Assembly (NCBI GenBank): GCA_000708835.1
Contig: DF237352.1
Location: 1 to 64,000 of the forward strand
DNA length: 64,000 nt
Direction: 5' to 3'
Source of the DNA: Klebsormidium nitens
Lineage: Eukaryota > Streptophyta > Klebsormidiophyceae > Klebsormidiales > Klebsormidiaceae
Shown here in pieces: positions 46,771 to 59,500 of this stretch. Below the pieces are notes generated by a model that saw nothing but the letters and a program-made list of their open reading frames with translations, was not told the DNA's origin and made no database searches. Made by a program: the position numbers and the translations under genes. The number at the start of each line of letters is the position of its first letter. Within the stretch, counting starts at the first letter, position 1.

Positions 46771-49700
46771 TTACTTTCCGGCTCCCCCGAGCCTCAACGC
46801 CTGCAGGATTCGGCCACCCCCAGGTGACGGGTGAGGGCCCTTGTAGTTGCCCAGCTGCACGCGAGTAAACGAAGCATGACGTCATCCTCAAGCAGACTCC
46901 AGTTCACATTGTCACCTCAGTTGGCATCAAGGTCTGGAAAAATGCGTCTAACTAGTGCGGGTCCAAGAACTCGATCCTTTGCGCTCAGAAGGCTGACCTG
47001 ATCAAGCTACAGAATAACCGCCGGGTTTCGTGTTTCAAACTTTAGCCAAACAAAAGAATTGCCGGACACGTCCTCGACTGAGTCTGCTACACGATGTCAG
47101 TCTCTGCCAAACGTACGCTTTGCTGTCGCGAATAAATAGTCTCAGGTCGGGAACAAGAAGTAAAAGCACACAGCAAGAGCGCTCACCTGCGCTTCGGAGT
47201 TTGCCTTTGCTAAAGCCACCAGTCTTTCTTGAGCGGCTTGAATGTTCTCGGGCTGCAAAAGAAGGAGAGAGACTCAGAACGACACAGAAGGATGCTGGGA
47301 AAGGAGTAGACGGCGGGTGTGAAGAAGCTGCAGCCGGTGGTCTTGTATTGATTCAACCAGATTACAGGGCTTCAGAATCTTGATGATTCAACGTTTTGAG
47401 AAGTCGGGGGCGTTTCTGGAACACAGTATGCTTGAGAGGGCATAAACGGACGGCATTCACAGGAAGGCAACTACTGCCGACGCTCGTCGTCTCGGTGAGC
47501 ACGTGGCAGTTGCTGACATCAGCACTCAGCGGTGGGCCGCGGCAAATTGTATTCAAAAGTCGCTCTGTGGAGTTGCTGCAGATGCATCAGCGTGCGCGCA
47601 ATACACGCAAAGGACGGCACAAATCTTATAAACGACGGTGTTTACACGATCTGGTATAGTATAGTATGCAGTTGACCGAAATGCGGAACAAGGACGTGAA
47701 GATACGCGGTCTGCATGCTTAAGGGACCGGATTGCCAGGCCAGAAAGAAGAGCGCCGCCAGAGTGAAACTGCATCTCGCAGACATCCACAAATCTCTTTC
47801 TTTTTGAGCTTTATATTGTGTATACTTCTCTTCCTTCCTCCTGACGTGATCGAAGAGAGCAACCCGCCTTGCCCGACCACGTATTGAGCGCCCTTCAGTC
47901 GGTCGGGAGGCGTCGTTCATGCTTTTGAAAGACTGGCTCGTCAGCTTCCGGGTTTCGAAGTTCTCGAATGTCGGAAGAAACCCTAAGATTGAATGAGAGA
48001 AACGCTGAATGAGAAGACAAAATCAGCTCACCTTGCGGACCACGTCTTGAGCGTGCTCGACTGGAGCGCCCTGTCGCACCAGACCAGCTTTTCTCTCATT
48101 TTCCCAGCTTTCGAGACAACGAATTTCAAAGAGAGACGAAACCACTCTTTCTATCGAGAAACAAACCGAGTTCGCAGAGAGACTAGCTCACCTTGCCCGA
48201 CCACGTCTTGAGCGTGCTCGACTGAAGAGCCCGTCCGTAGGAGAAGGTGAGCGACCAGGGGTAAGGGCCGTACGCTTGGAGGGCGTTCAGGTTCAGTGTT
48301 GCCTCCTCTTCGCTCATGCCCCCGGACAAGAAATGGATGCCTGCGGGTGGAAATTCGAAGTTTGAGCAACTGCGTACGAGAAGTTGCACCAGGTATCTGA
48401 GGATGTTAACAGGTGAGTTGGAGCTATCGGACGGCTCACAGAATTGCCCCTTACAACCCGCCCTCAGGACTCAAGCTCGTTAGTGTGCTCACGACATGCA
48501 GCAAGACGCCCGATTTACGAGGCTGCACGGGGCGATATGCGTTCTATTTACCTACTCGCTGCTCTGCCTGCCTGGACGAGGCACCGCAAGGCTGAAGGTG
48601 AAGCGCGAGCGTGATACTTTCGTTACTCAGGAGGCTTCACAACTCTATCCGCTGACTGCAGCGCTTATATAGTCGCTGATGTCACTGATACTCCTGTCAC
48701 GGTGACACTCAAGTCATCCAAGATCAAATCACAAAGTCTGGTATCTTCTGAAGCAACCTTGCCTATCTTCTGTCGATATTATTTTGTGCATTGCCCCCGG
48801 CGCATCAAGACACCGAACGAAAGGGTTCGAGAATCTCATAGGACTGTCCACACCGTGCAGCAACGCAAAGGCCGCAAGAGGAGGAAAAGGGAGCACACGC
48901 CACCTACTTTTGAATAGATCTATGAAGTCAAGTAAACAGCTTTTAAGGTCTTAACAAATTGAAAAGCACAGAAAGCACCCGGCGGCACTCACTGGGGACT
49001 GCGGCAGGGACGCTCCGGAGCATGGTCCGGACGGTGTACTTTGCGACCTCCTCGGGGGAGGGGGTCGAGACGTCGAGGCCGGGCAGGATCATGTTGGGCT
49101 TCAGAAGGATGCCCTCCAACATGACGTCATACTCGTTGAGCAGCCGGAAGGTGTGGCTGTTCACCTTCTCGCTGATGTAAGCGGTGCGCTCGATGCTGCG
49201 GGGAAAGAGTTTACCGGGCAATGGTCAGGGCACGCTCTATAAGACCCATTAAGAGGGTCGGACACTGTCCCAATGCAGAGGAAGAGAACCGCGTGATGAG
49301 AGGTTGATGGAGGATCACCAAAATCACGATCCGTGTCGAAGTGTTTCTGACCTAATCTTGAGGTGCATGACCCGCAAGTTGGCCGCACATTTTCGGAGTC
49401 CACCTATTCTTCCTCACTATGTCTTCGCTCCATCCAGAGCGCTCGTAAAGCTCTGCGCACTACAACCATCAGCAGAGAGGGGAAAGGCTGGCAACATCCT
49501 AAGAAAAAGGTCTTCGTCCCTGATCAAGTTCCACACAGAATGGAAACAGCATCGTAACCCATTTCCATACCTGTAGTCCCCCTCGCCCAGCGTCACTTCC
49601 GGTTCCACGATCGGCACCAGCCCGTTGGCCTGGCAGATCTGCGCATAGCGCGCGAGCGCGTGGCAGTTTTCTAGAATGGCCGTCGAGGACGGGTGCACCG

Positions 49701-52119
49701 AGCTGTCAACTTTCAGGACTGCGCGCCATTTTGCAAAGCGGGCACCTTGAGCATAGTACCTGGAAATCAGGGGTTTTCGGAGTTCTAGCATTTGGCGAAG
49801 CACGGCTTTGAGTGTAGTACCTATGGGGGGTTTTGGAATCTTGGTGTACAAAGGGTCGAACTAGTTGTGATGGTCGATTGACTTTATACTAAACGACCTT
49901 CTTCCCAGATTTGTGCACGCAAGCAATTGTGAAGTCTTGAAATGCTTGGCTTGAATTCGGAGGTGGTCCGGAGGCAGTGCTTCCGGCATTTCATTATTTG
50001 GTGATTGTCAGCTCGCAGTTTGTGCAAAGAGTCTGTCCTGAATCTGGCGCTGGATCCCTGCCTGGCCCAATCAAGTGGAAACCATGAACATCTCATGTCT
50101 ATGCAAAGTACAAAGAGTCCAAGCGTTTCAGCACAACGGCTTCACGAACTGTGATTCCAAGCTCGTCCGTTGCACAGAAACCTTCACGAGACTCTTGGAA
50201 CTGACAGACTGCGACTATTTTTCATGCAAGAAACCTGACTTCTTTTGCCCTTACTTTTTGCAACGGTCAGCCAGCCCGTCCAGCCCCTGCGTCGACGTCT
50301 CCCCGTCGGTCCCGTAGATTGGCTGCAGCCCCGTATCGACCTTGATCCCTGGCACAATCCCCTGCTTCTGGAGGATCTCAACGAACGGAACGCCGTCCGC
50401 GGACGACTGGAACAGCGTCTCGTCGAAGAGAATTGCACCGCTAATGTACTGCCCGAGCCCAGGGGCGGTGTAGAGGAGCTGGCGCCAGTCACGGCGGTTG
50501 TCCTCGGTATTCTCGATGCCCACGCTTCCAAGCCTGCACACATGAGGTGTGGTAATTTCAGGAGGTCAGTAAGATGTGGGTCCATCATAATGTTTGGCTG
50601 CTGTATCTGACTTAGCCGGCTCTAGGGCTGGCTTTGTGCTCACATCCGGTGCTGACAGCCAAGAGGGGGCTTGAGCTTCACAGTTATTTCAGTTGCAAGA
50701 GGGTCGCTAGGCATATCTTGGATTGAATTGACATGCAAAATTGACCGGCTATGAGGGTAAGCAAAAGCGACCTTTGTGCAAACTTGCACCCAATGCCCAA
50801 AGTGAATTGAGTCTGCGTTGATGGGGAAGCGATTCAAGGAATGGACGAACAGCAAGCGCATTGGCAGGTGCTTATAATGTCAGTGTTTGGCCCAGGAGTT
50901 CAAAGAGGCCTTTCAGCTGAAAGTAGACCCCTCTCAGATGCTCTTACTTCTAAGCACGTTGTCGCTGAGCAGCAGTCTCAAACATGTGCCGCTTTACTCG
51001 TGACACCTATTTGTCCCACTCGTAGGGCAGTAGATCCCTGCGCAGTATCATTGATCTCCAAAGAAGAGGCTTATGGAGAATGTCTGTCGCTTTGTTTGAC
51101 ACCCTTGACTTTGCCGAGCTGACTGTCGGAAAACGCACAACTTCCAGGGATATTGAGTCTAGTCAACTGCCTGTCTAAGACCAGAACCCTAATCTGAGAA
51201 CCCTAGAGTTTTGGCTCACCGCTTCCCCGTCGTCACGTTGCTCTCGTCCGACGCCAAAATGCCCTTCCCGGGCGCGCCAATGTAAGCGGCCGTCTTGCGC
51301 AACTCCTCCGCATACTGGTTCTCTTTCTCGAAAGCGGTTGTCATCATAATGCCTGGCCGGCCAGCAGAGGCCTTCCTGGCGGGCAGGATAGCCCTGCCGG
51401 CCAATGAGAGGCTGCCAGCTGGCGCCGCACCCACGAAGGTGGAGGCTGCAGAAGAGGGGTAATATGAAGGTGAGTGGCTTGGGAAATGTTGTAACGTCAT
51501 GTTGATGGGCGAGTAGAATACGAAGGGGTTCGTCACGTATTCGAATGGGGTGGATACGTGTATTGGTCAAGGTGGGTGCGGGTGCCAAGGGGCAAATCAC
51601 AAGACTGGGAATTTAAGGGTTGCTCATTTTCTAATCTCAAAGTAAATTCACTACCCCAAAACTGGTTCCACAGATAGGGTTTCATAGTCGAGATTTGCAG
51701 GGCACAAGCAATCCTGACGTGGCCTGTGAACTACTTCAGGCCTGAATGTAAAACTCTGGTCAACAGGAGGTTGCGACTACGCAAATAGCAATGAAAGCAC
51801 CGGGCGTATGGACACAAAAGCATAATGTCAGCGTTCAGAAAGGCACAGTTGACATGGAGCGGTGGCTGATCATAATGCCGCCTGCTGAGCAGATCTTGCC
51901 AATCTCTGTAATGTACCAATGTTTTGGTGAATGCCTACAATGCTGACATCCCTCACATTGCTCCTGACACGAGCAATGTGAAACCTAAGCAGTTTGAGAA
52001 AGGTGGCAGCTAACAGGTATTTCCATGAGCAGCAATGCGGGATTTTCAAGCAGAACAATACCTTGAAGACTGCTCTGCTTAAGCGCAGACCCCTGCGCCA
52101 TCTGTGCCGCCGACGCCAT
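46771..52119 (-). CDS. FBA: Chloroplast fructose-bisphosphate aldolase, class I
   Basis: Catalyses reversible cleavage of fructose-1,6-bisphosphate (and sedoheptulose-1,7-bisphosphate in the Calvin cycle). Exons: 52,062-52,119; 51,220-51,445; 50,255-50,533; 49,571-49,759; 48,993-49,195; 48,192-48,340; 47,187-47,252; 46,771-46,854. All phases close, giving 417 residues. The first about 60 residues ([17 protein letters not shown], then Arg/Ala/Ser-rich) fit a plastid transit peptide. Family motifs follow: [52 protein letters not shown] (Schiff-base Lys at about residue 283), [17 protein letters not shown] and [15 protein letters not shown]. The 3' end is unusual: after LGNYKG the tail diverges and stops without the C-terminal Tyr typical of the family. 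It is divergent from the gene at 52,805. Confidence 0.95.
47863..48080 (-). pseudogene. Two partial copies of the aldolase exon 6 3' edge
   Basis: At 48,032-48,075 the sequence repeats the end of exon 6 ([12 protein letters not shown]) together with its GTGAGCT donor. At about 47,868-47,896 a shorter, more decayed copy keeps the TACGTGGTCGGGCAAG end but has lost the donor GT. Both lie in the intron downstream of the true exon 6 (48,192-48,340), spaced about 160 bases apart, so intron sequence was copied with the exon edge. Confidence 0.75.
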
Positions 52120-52804
52120 TGTTGTGGAACCGCTAGCCCTCTGTTTTCTAGTGCGGCGTCGCGCCTCAGAGCTAGGGCAACAACACACGTAAGCACTGTT
52201 CCCTCTTGGGCTCCAAAACGCTGTTGGTCCCGCGATCAATGCAAAGAGATTTGAGAAGACTTTGCTCGTGGAAAGAGTTTGGTGCATTGCAATTTGCAGC
52301 ATGGGAAACAGTGTTGTTGTTGTCAAACGTGAGGTCACAATCTCGCTCAAGTTGTCCTCAAGAGCCGCTCCTAAACAAAACGTCTGGCTCACGTTGCTCG
52401 AGCGCAGTGACGTCATGTCAATCGGGCGCCGTCCAAAAGCTGCCCCATCCGAATCTGACGGTCCTAGGCTTACGAAGCAGAGCCACATGTCATGCTACAA
52501 TTGGTTAAGCTGGTGATGATCGTTGCTTACGCACTCCCCCTCAAAACGGGAGAAATCAGAAATCAAGCCTGCTGCTCCCGTCTCACCAGCCATTTCAATT
52601 TTCATCAGCACCAGGCCTTCAACTTCAAGTTGTCTCACTTGAGCAAGGCGCGAAACATTGCTAGGAATCTCTGCTAGGAATCTCAATCACAGCTAGAGGG
52701 AGGGAACTTTACTGTTTGCCTACCTAGCTTCAAGTTGTCGTCTGAGTCTTCCAGTTCTCAATGTCGGCAGGCCGCCTGTAGGGTGCAAGAAGCGGTACAT
52801 TGTG
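52120..52804. promoter_or_regulatory. Divergent promoter region, aldolase and H3-tail-like gene
   Basis: 685 bases between two start codons facing apart. A GTGACGTCATGTCA segment near 52,408 contains a palindromic TGACGTCA core of the bZIP type. No other element is clear; the regulatory role is an inference from position. Confidence 0.45.
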
Positions 52805-55253
52805 ATGGCCCGCACCAAAGCGACCGCGCGGCGGGAGTTCTCCAAGCGAAACCCTGCGTCCTCTTACGGCATCCAGAGGGATCAAACCACTCTGCAGAAA
52901 GCGCAACCGACCAAGACAAGCAATGCCAAAAAGAAAGCTGCAACCAAACCAGCTGCCAAGCCGGCAAAAGGGGTGAGCAGCGTTGTGCTTTGTGGGTCAG
53001 TCCAAGAAGAGTGAGCTTCTCCTTTGATGAGAGTTTTCAGTGGCTGAAAGTGGTTGATTGCATCGAGGGTGCATCGAGTGCAAGGTGCACTTAATGAGCT
53101 GGTGACTCCACCCAAATCGAGTCTGATCATCACGTTGCACGGCAAGCCTTGGAGCACACTATGAGAGTTCCGGCAGCTTGGAAAGCTTACGATGCCCAAT
53201 CAGGTCCTGACCGACCAAAGTCTTTCATTAGCGCGTACCTTGGGACTATGTTCCACCTCTGGCTGGCTGTAGAGCAACTGCCAGGAACCAATGGAGCAAT
53301 GGAACGATGGAGGTATTGAAGCAACAGAATCACCAAACGCTGGTGATCTGCAATCAGCTTGCAGTCCAATTAGGCAGTTGGACTGCTCCAAGAACTCAAG
53401 ATGTGCAAACGCGCTCTTCTTGTAGCAAGCTGCCATGTCTTCAAGCTGATGAAAAGCATACTTTGCATATACTACTATACCAGTTTCTTCACCAGACCTT
53501 CCAGATTCTGACGTGGGCTGCATCGGTGACTATGCAACTGCGGTGCCACATCCTACAGAAACCAGCAGCGAAAACCAACAACTCCTGCAGAGTCTGATCA
53601 AAACTGGTCCATTTGAAGATGCTGGTTATTGTAGCTGCTGATGGAGCTTGCAGGGCCTTGTTGAACCACTGTTGGAGAGATGATAACCGACCTTCTGTTT
53701 CATGTTCTTCTCTCTGCAGGGAAGGAAAGCTTCTACAAGTGTTGTTGGAGAGTACTCTCTGAAGGTGACCGAGGAGCGCAGCAGCGGGGTACGTGTTCTT
53801 TTGTCTTCCCTCCCGATTCCACTTTGTTAGATTCCCCATGCATACTGGTACTTTTCTGGTTCCTCCTTTTCTTTTTCCTGAGTAGCTGCCTCAAAAGACT
53901 TTTTGAACCGGACAGGTGTGAACCACAGCCGTCGATAAGCAGCATCCAAAAAGCAAGTCATAAGGCCAGTCTTGATTCACCACTTGCTGGGCTTCCTCTG
54001 TTAGAGAGGCTGAATCTGCATTGGCAGCCGCTGCTTGTCGTAGTGGACCAGGCGACCCAGATATAAAGTGCGCTTGGACTCGAATTTGTGGATTGAGCTG
54101 TTGCACGCTGACTTGAGAAAGACCTGTCTTGGAGCTCGTACAATCAGCACAATTTTGTTCCTGATAAATCAGAGGGTGTCTGTAGCCTTCATTACCACAT
54201 CTATTAAATGATTTAGTGATTGGGTGTAAGCCCAGTCTTGAAATATTCTCTCCGACTATTTCTCTCTCCTGCTCCGGTCAGATATCTTCAATATAGTTGC
54301 AAGGGTGGAGTCCCGTTTCAGGGTTTGGGGAGTTTATTGTGCCACTGGCGCTTTTTGATGCTGCCCAAATGCAGCACGATCCTAGTTGTGATAAAACATG
54401 AAAGAGACATGAAGTGTTCGAAAAAGGATTCTTGAGAGCAGCTGAGAGGAACTGAGACTTTGCAGTGTTTTGCAGGGCATGTTTGGGAGCTACGAGGCGG
54501 ATGATGAAGATTCGGAGGAGTATTCCATGTCCGTATTTGAAAGCGGGGGGCACACCTGGGCGCGGTTTGAGCTGGAGACTGTGGAGGGTTGTGCCAAGTT
54601 CGGAAAGCGCACCGTCAGCAAGGGGCAGGTAAGGAATGCATATGAGTTCGCGGCCATTAGGGTCGGCCACTCTGCCTGGTTCTTCTGGAGTGCTGAGAAC
54701 AAGTACGGAAGACGTTCCGCAGACAAGAAAAACTTTCTTCCTTTTCCATGCACCCATGACTTTCTCTGCAGGAGAGTTGGTGAAAGGAGCCACTGTGATT
54801 TATTAAGGAGACACAGTGCGAGGGATCTTCTGATAATCGGTAGACTTTTGTCAGAGCTCCGTTTTTGGCTCCCGATCCAACATCAGAAGTTGAAACGCAG
54901 GACACCTCGGTTTCTGCCGGCTCTGGTTTCTTTAACCTAATACTACAGTAGCAAGACCAACTTTTCACCACTCGTTTTCAGGACTTATGACGTGCTCTTC
55001 TTTGCAGACAACGTATGCTTACCAATGGCGCGGGCGGGAGACTGGCGAAGGCGAGATTCAGTGCGCCAGCGATCAAAAGGGCACGTTCAAGTTCCACGGC
55101 GATAAAATCGAGGGAACGATGAAGACTCCTTTTGGTGATCTCATTCTGACGGGGGAGAAGGTCTCAGACGAGCCCGATGAGAAGAGTGCGTCCATGTGGG
55201 ACTACTGCACCGAGGAGCAGCATGAAGTGGAGCGCGTGAATAGGTGGAAGTGA
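52805..55253 (+). CDS. Protein of unknown function with a histone H3-like N-terminus
   Basis: Four exons: 52,805-52,972; 53,720-53,788; 54,476-54,628; 55,008-55,253. All junctions are phase 0 with good GT-AG sites, giving 211 residues. The first ten residues are MARTKATARR, against MARTKQTARK in histone H3, so Lys4 is kept and Lys9 is Arg. A Lys/Ala/Pro-rich segment follows (NAKKKAATKPAAKPAKGGRK), resembling a histone H1 tail. The C-terminal about 130 residues look like a beta-rich globular domain (GEYSLKV, MSVFESGGHTWARFELE, TYAYQWRGRETGEGEIQ, GTFKFHGDKIEGTM, ends in RVNRWK) with an acidic DDEDSEE loop. It recalls small beta proteins common in fungi, but I cannot name the family. Nuclear location is a fair guess. 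Confidence 0.78.
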
Positions 55254-56566
55254 TGAGGAATCTGTGCAATTGTCAGCTAGTATTCTTATAGAGGAAAAGC
55301 GAGCCTGGATAAATTTTTTCCACGTTCTTGAATCTTACTTAATGCGGCAAGTCTTGACAGTACCATCTTGAGATCGATTTCAAAGGTTAGCAGGTTCCAG
55401 TACATGGTAGGATTGATTGCTTGAAACTGTACATGGTAGGAAAGTTCGCTCAGTGCGGAACCGGCCGCGAGTTTTGTAGCTCACGACCAGATTCTTCCAA
55501 GAACGTGGAACATACATGGTCGATCAGAACTGTTCTAATGCGCGAGGCATTTCAGCTGGGCAGACGCTAAGCTTCTGCCTTTTTCGAAAGGACGTCATTT
55601 GCATAACCCTTTCGAAGGCACGTAAATGCATAACCCTTTACCAATCATTCACCGGCCGTATGGCCGCCCCGGCCGTGACCGAGCGCAACTAGCTGAGCCT
55701 ATCTTCCGACGTACGTGTCGTAATGACGGTGAATGTCAACCGCCGCCTCCGACCAGTACTTTACTAATAGAATCTCTTTTCCGATTTGTGCCCATGTGTG
55801 TAGGGCTAAGTTCGACAGACGATATGCAGAATTGCATCGTACGAGCCATCACCCTTGTGGATTGTTTGCGGACCGTCAACCCTCCACAAGGCTTGAGCTA
55901 CAGCCTGTGAGTCATAGGCCATATGTACATGGGCATTGCTAACGATTATTTTGGGCACGGATCAGATCGTGAAAAGCTAGAATAGCTGGCTTGATCGAAG
56001 GCATCGATCAATCTGCATAAACCAAAAGGATCGATCGTTGGAATGTTAGAAGAGCACGTAGATTGATATAATCGTACAGCTAGCGCAATCGATGGAATGC
56101 AAAAGAGACGGTCTGTATACCCAAGTCGTCCCAATCGGATCCCGTACAGTCGCTATACACGGGCCAGTTTTCATTTGGTCCACATGAACACGGATCGGTA
56201 TCATGGAATGTCTCGTGCGTCCGCGTTCCGCTACGTCTGCGCAGTCATAGTCGAGCGTTCTTGCCGGGTGGTACATATTTGATTGAACTTACTTGATCAC
56301 TTTCCTCCACTATCTTTCTACTGATGCAATAAGTAAACTGGCCCGTTGCAGCCGCGCTTAAGTTACAGTTTGAACGGTCGATCATCCACCTAACTTCTCA
56401 ATGGCCGGAGCCTGCACTCCTTATACTTGTTTTCTCTTGCGAGACCCACCACCGATAACTTTCTAAACAAAAAAGGGCAGCCTTTCCAGCTGATCGTGCG
56501 CCTTCCAAACGCTGTGGTTGATCTCAAGCGCATATATATCCGAAACCCAACCTCGTGTTACCGCGC
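55254..56566. other. Convergent intergenic region with short direct repeats
   Basis: No gene recognised between two converging genes. TGCATAACCCTTT with CGAAGGCA occurs twice near 55,599-55,642, and GTACATGGTAGGA occurs twice near 55,400-55,440. Nothing else stands out. Confidence 0.5.
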
Positions 56567-59500
56567 TCATTGCCTGCCGGAACTGACTTCCACAATCTCC
56601 GGCTCGGGCCTGTGGTTGTCCGACTTCCTGATCGTGGATAGCCTATCGTCCTCCTCATACTCCGGCAGCTTCGCCTTGCCGCGCGCCTTCTTCGCCGCCT
56701 CCGCGGCCGCGGCCGCGGCTTCCTCGGGCGTTGCAACCGTCGCCGCTTCCTCTGCTTCGCTCACGGGCCTGACCATCGCCCGGGGGGTGCCAGCCGACCG
56801 CTTCTTGAAGCAGTGAACATAGACCAGGAGCGCCCCGATGACCATTCCCGGGAACCCGATCCCCATCGCAAGCGAGACCCCCAACCCGATCCCCCAGTGC
56901 CGCGCCGCGTTGTAGTGCCGGGCCGGGGGCGCTGTAACGTTCCCGCCGGACGACCCGTTGCCGTTACCGCTGCCGCTGCCGGTCGGGACGTCCAGGATTG
57001 TCGCGTTGGTGGTGTTTCCGCGGCTCGGGGGGGATCCCACGGTGGGCGAACTAGGCTGGGCGAGAAGGGAGCCGTCCAGTCGGAAGACGCATAAACCGGT
57101 CTGGGTAAGCGACCAGCCGTCGGCGCACTGGGAACAATCGGCGCCGGCGTGACCGGTGAAGCAGTCGCAAACACCGGTGGAGTCGAGGCAGCGGCCCGCG
57201 CCCGCGCACGGCTGCCCGGCGCGGGCCCCCAGGGCGGGGGCGGGGCAGAGCATGGGCACGAATTGGCAGTCCTGGGGAGAAGGAAGGAGTATGAGAGGTG
57301 GAAAACTTGAATGGAGGGCGCGAGGAAGAAATAGCGAGTTCCGATTGCGGAGAAGATGCCCAGAAATAGTGGATTTGTGTCTTCTATCTTGCCGCTTTAG
57401 ATTTGGGTGAATGCAAGTAGCGAGGGGGAAAGTGGAAACGTGCTTCACTTTCGACTGAAACTTCGCGAAAGGGCGTTGGTTCATGATCGTTCTGCCAAAC
57501 GCCTCGGCAGCGCGGTCATTTCATAACGACAGGAGCACTAGTATTTGCAACAAGAAGAGCATATTTTTGATTTCCTCTCAAGAGCGATGTCAAGCATGTT
57601 ACTATCAGCATTTGAAACTCGATCGGTCCGTCACAATATACCAGCTCTCCAAGAAAGAGTTGACTCATAAACTCATGATTTGAAAGGAAAATGCTGAAAC
57701 CCCATACAAACTGCCCGAGCAAGGTCCTGCAATTCTGAAGGATTCCACCTCCGAAAAGCGCACCTCCCAATTCTCTCCACCCACCCAGCCCCTCACCTGG
57801 TAGCAGCAAGCGACCGGTAGGCCAGTCACCGGGTCGGTGTCATTCCCCATTGTCGCGCTTGTTCCCTGCGCGGTGCACCGTTCCCCGAGCTCGCACATGC
57901 CGTTCCCGCAGACGCCCGCCTTTTGCACGTGGGTCACGGCGGTCAGGGCCGCGCCGGACAGCCACAGGTCCTGTCCGTCGGAGTTCTGGCCGACCGACTG
58001 CAGCGGAAGAACGGAAGAGGTTGATTGAAGAGGTTTGTGCTTTTGAACTGAACCGACGACTGAGTACTTAGAGCAGCGCCGAGCAGCCACAGGCTCTGTC
58101 CGTCGGCGTTCTGGCCGACCGGATGGAGCGGAAAACGGAACGGATGAGTTGACGCTTTTCAGAAGGAAGTGCTGGTCAGTGAAGGATAATGCAGGGGCGC
58201 TTCGGACAGCCACAGGCTCTTTCCGGCGGAATTCTGGCCGACCAACTGCAGCGGATAACGGAACGGGTTGAATTCAGCGGTTTGAATGAAGCGACTTGCA
58301 TTAAAGCGGTTTGGAACGAAGCGGTCAGCGTGGGATGAGTGGTTAAGCTGCGCCGAGCAGCCGCAGGCTTTGTCCGTCGGAGTTTCGGCCGATCGAATGC
58401 AGCGGAAGACGGACAGTGGCAAAAGCGGGTTGGATCAAAGCGTCGAACGAAGAACGAACGACGGAACGAAGGAACGAGGGATGAAACAAGAGCCAAAGAC
58501 GTGATCCTCTCTGAAAGTTAAATTGGCGACGGGCTCCTTCAGGCGGCGCTCGGGTAGTCTGCCCCCAGCCAAAAGGACCCGCTTAGAGCAGGTCCGATTG
58601 GCCAAGCACGAAAAAAGGCCCCCTTTGAGATGCATCGAAAGAAGTAAGCATCCAAAGGAGAGCACAACCTCCATTATTACGAATGCAAAATTGAGGAACT
58701 TCTTAGAGAAGTACGATTCACCCAGATAAGGACACGGAAAATGCAGTCATCTGAGAAACAAGTCGAATCATCTTACGAGACCCAACAATCAGCCACAGGG
58801 GCTCCAAGGTTTTTGTAACCACAAGGAACCAAGGTCGGATCGCAAAATGGTCCAGCCCAACCTTAATCTCAAAACCTAAAACTCTAAAACTCCCTTTACC
58901 AGCGTCAAAGCTGCTTGAGTCGCGGCCGCGTGTGTGATCACGGCTCCCGCGGTCAGCCCAACTGCGGAAACAGTGCTCTCAATGGCCAGCAGGTCGCCGT
59001 TGCTGTTATCTACGGCCATGCTGCGGACGGCGACACCCTCGAGCGCGACGCCGACCGCGGCCGCGAGCTGCAAGAGCAAAACGGGGTTTGAAGATCGGCT
59101 TAAGAATCGGCCAGCGACAGGCAGAGCGGAGTGGGACAAATTTGCAGGCGGAAGCTGCTGAAGCTTTGAACTTTTGAAAATTGCTACAGTACCTCACGAG
59201 CCTTTGTGCTAAGAAAACTTGATTGCAGATGCACTTCTTCCGATAAGCGGAATCAGTCCCAGCCAGTCTCAGAAAAAAACTCCCGCTTTCTGTTCCCGGA
59301 CTCCATGCTCAAGATTTGCAATCCTTCGAAGCTCAGACCGTTTGCCTTGACCAAACAGAACAGCTCTTTCACGTTGACCAGACTCTTGTCACAACTTCGA
59401 CCAAAGGGATTACGGAGATTCGGGTTGAAACGGAGAAGCCGAAGTCAGCCGAAGGGCTTCTCGATCTCACAAAAGTTTTGCCTGACTCTTTTCCAAAATC

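Noticed and set aside
56761-57174. Arg/Pro-rich frames overlapping the TSP1/EGF gene terminal exon
   Set aside because: Off-frame readings of a GC-rich exon; the chosen frame carries the EGF cysteines, the membrane span and correct splice phase.
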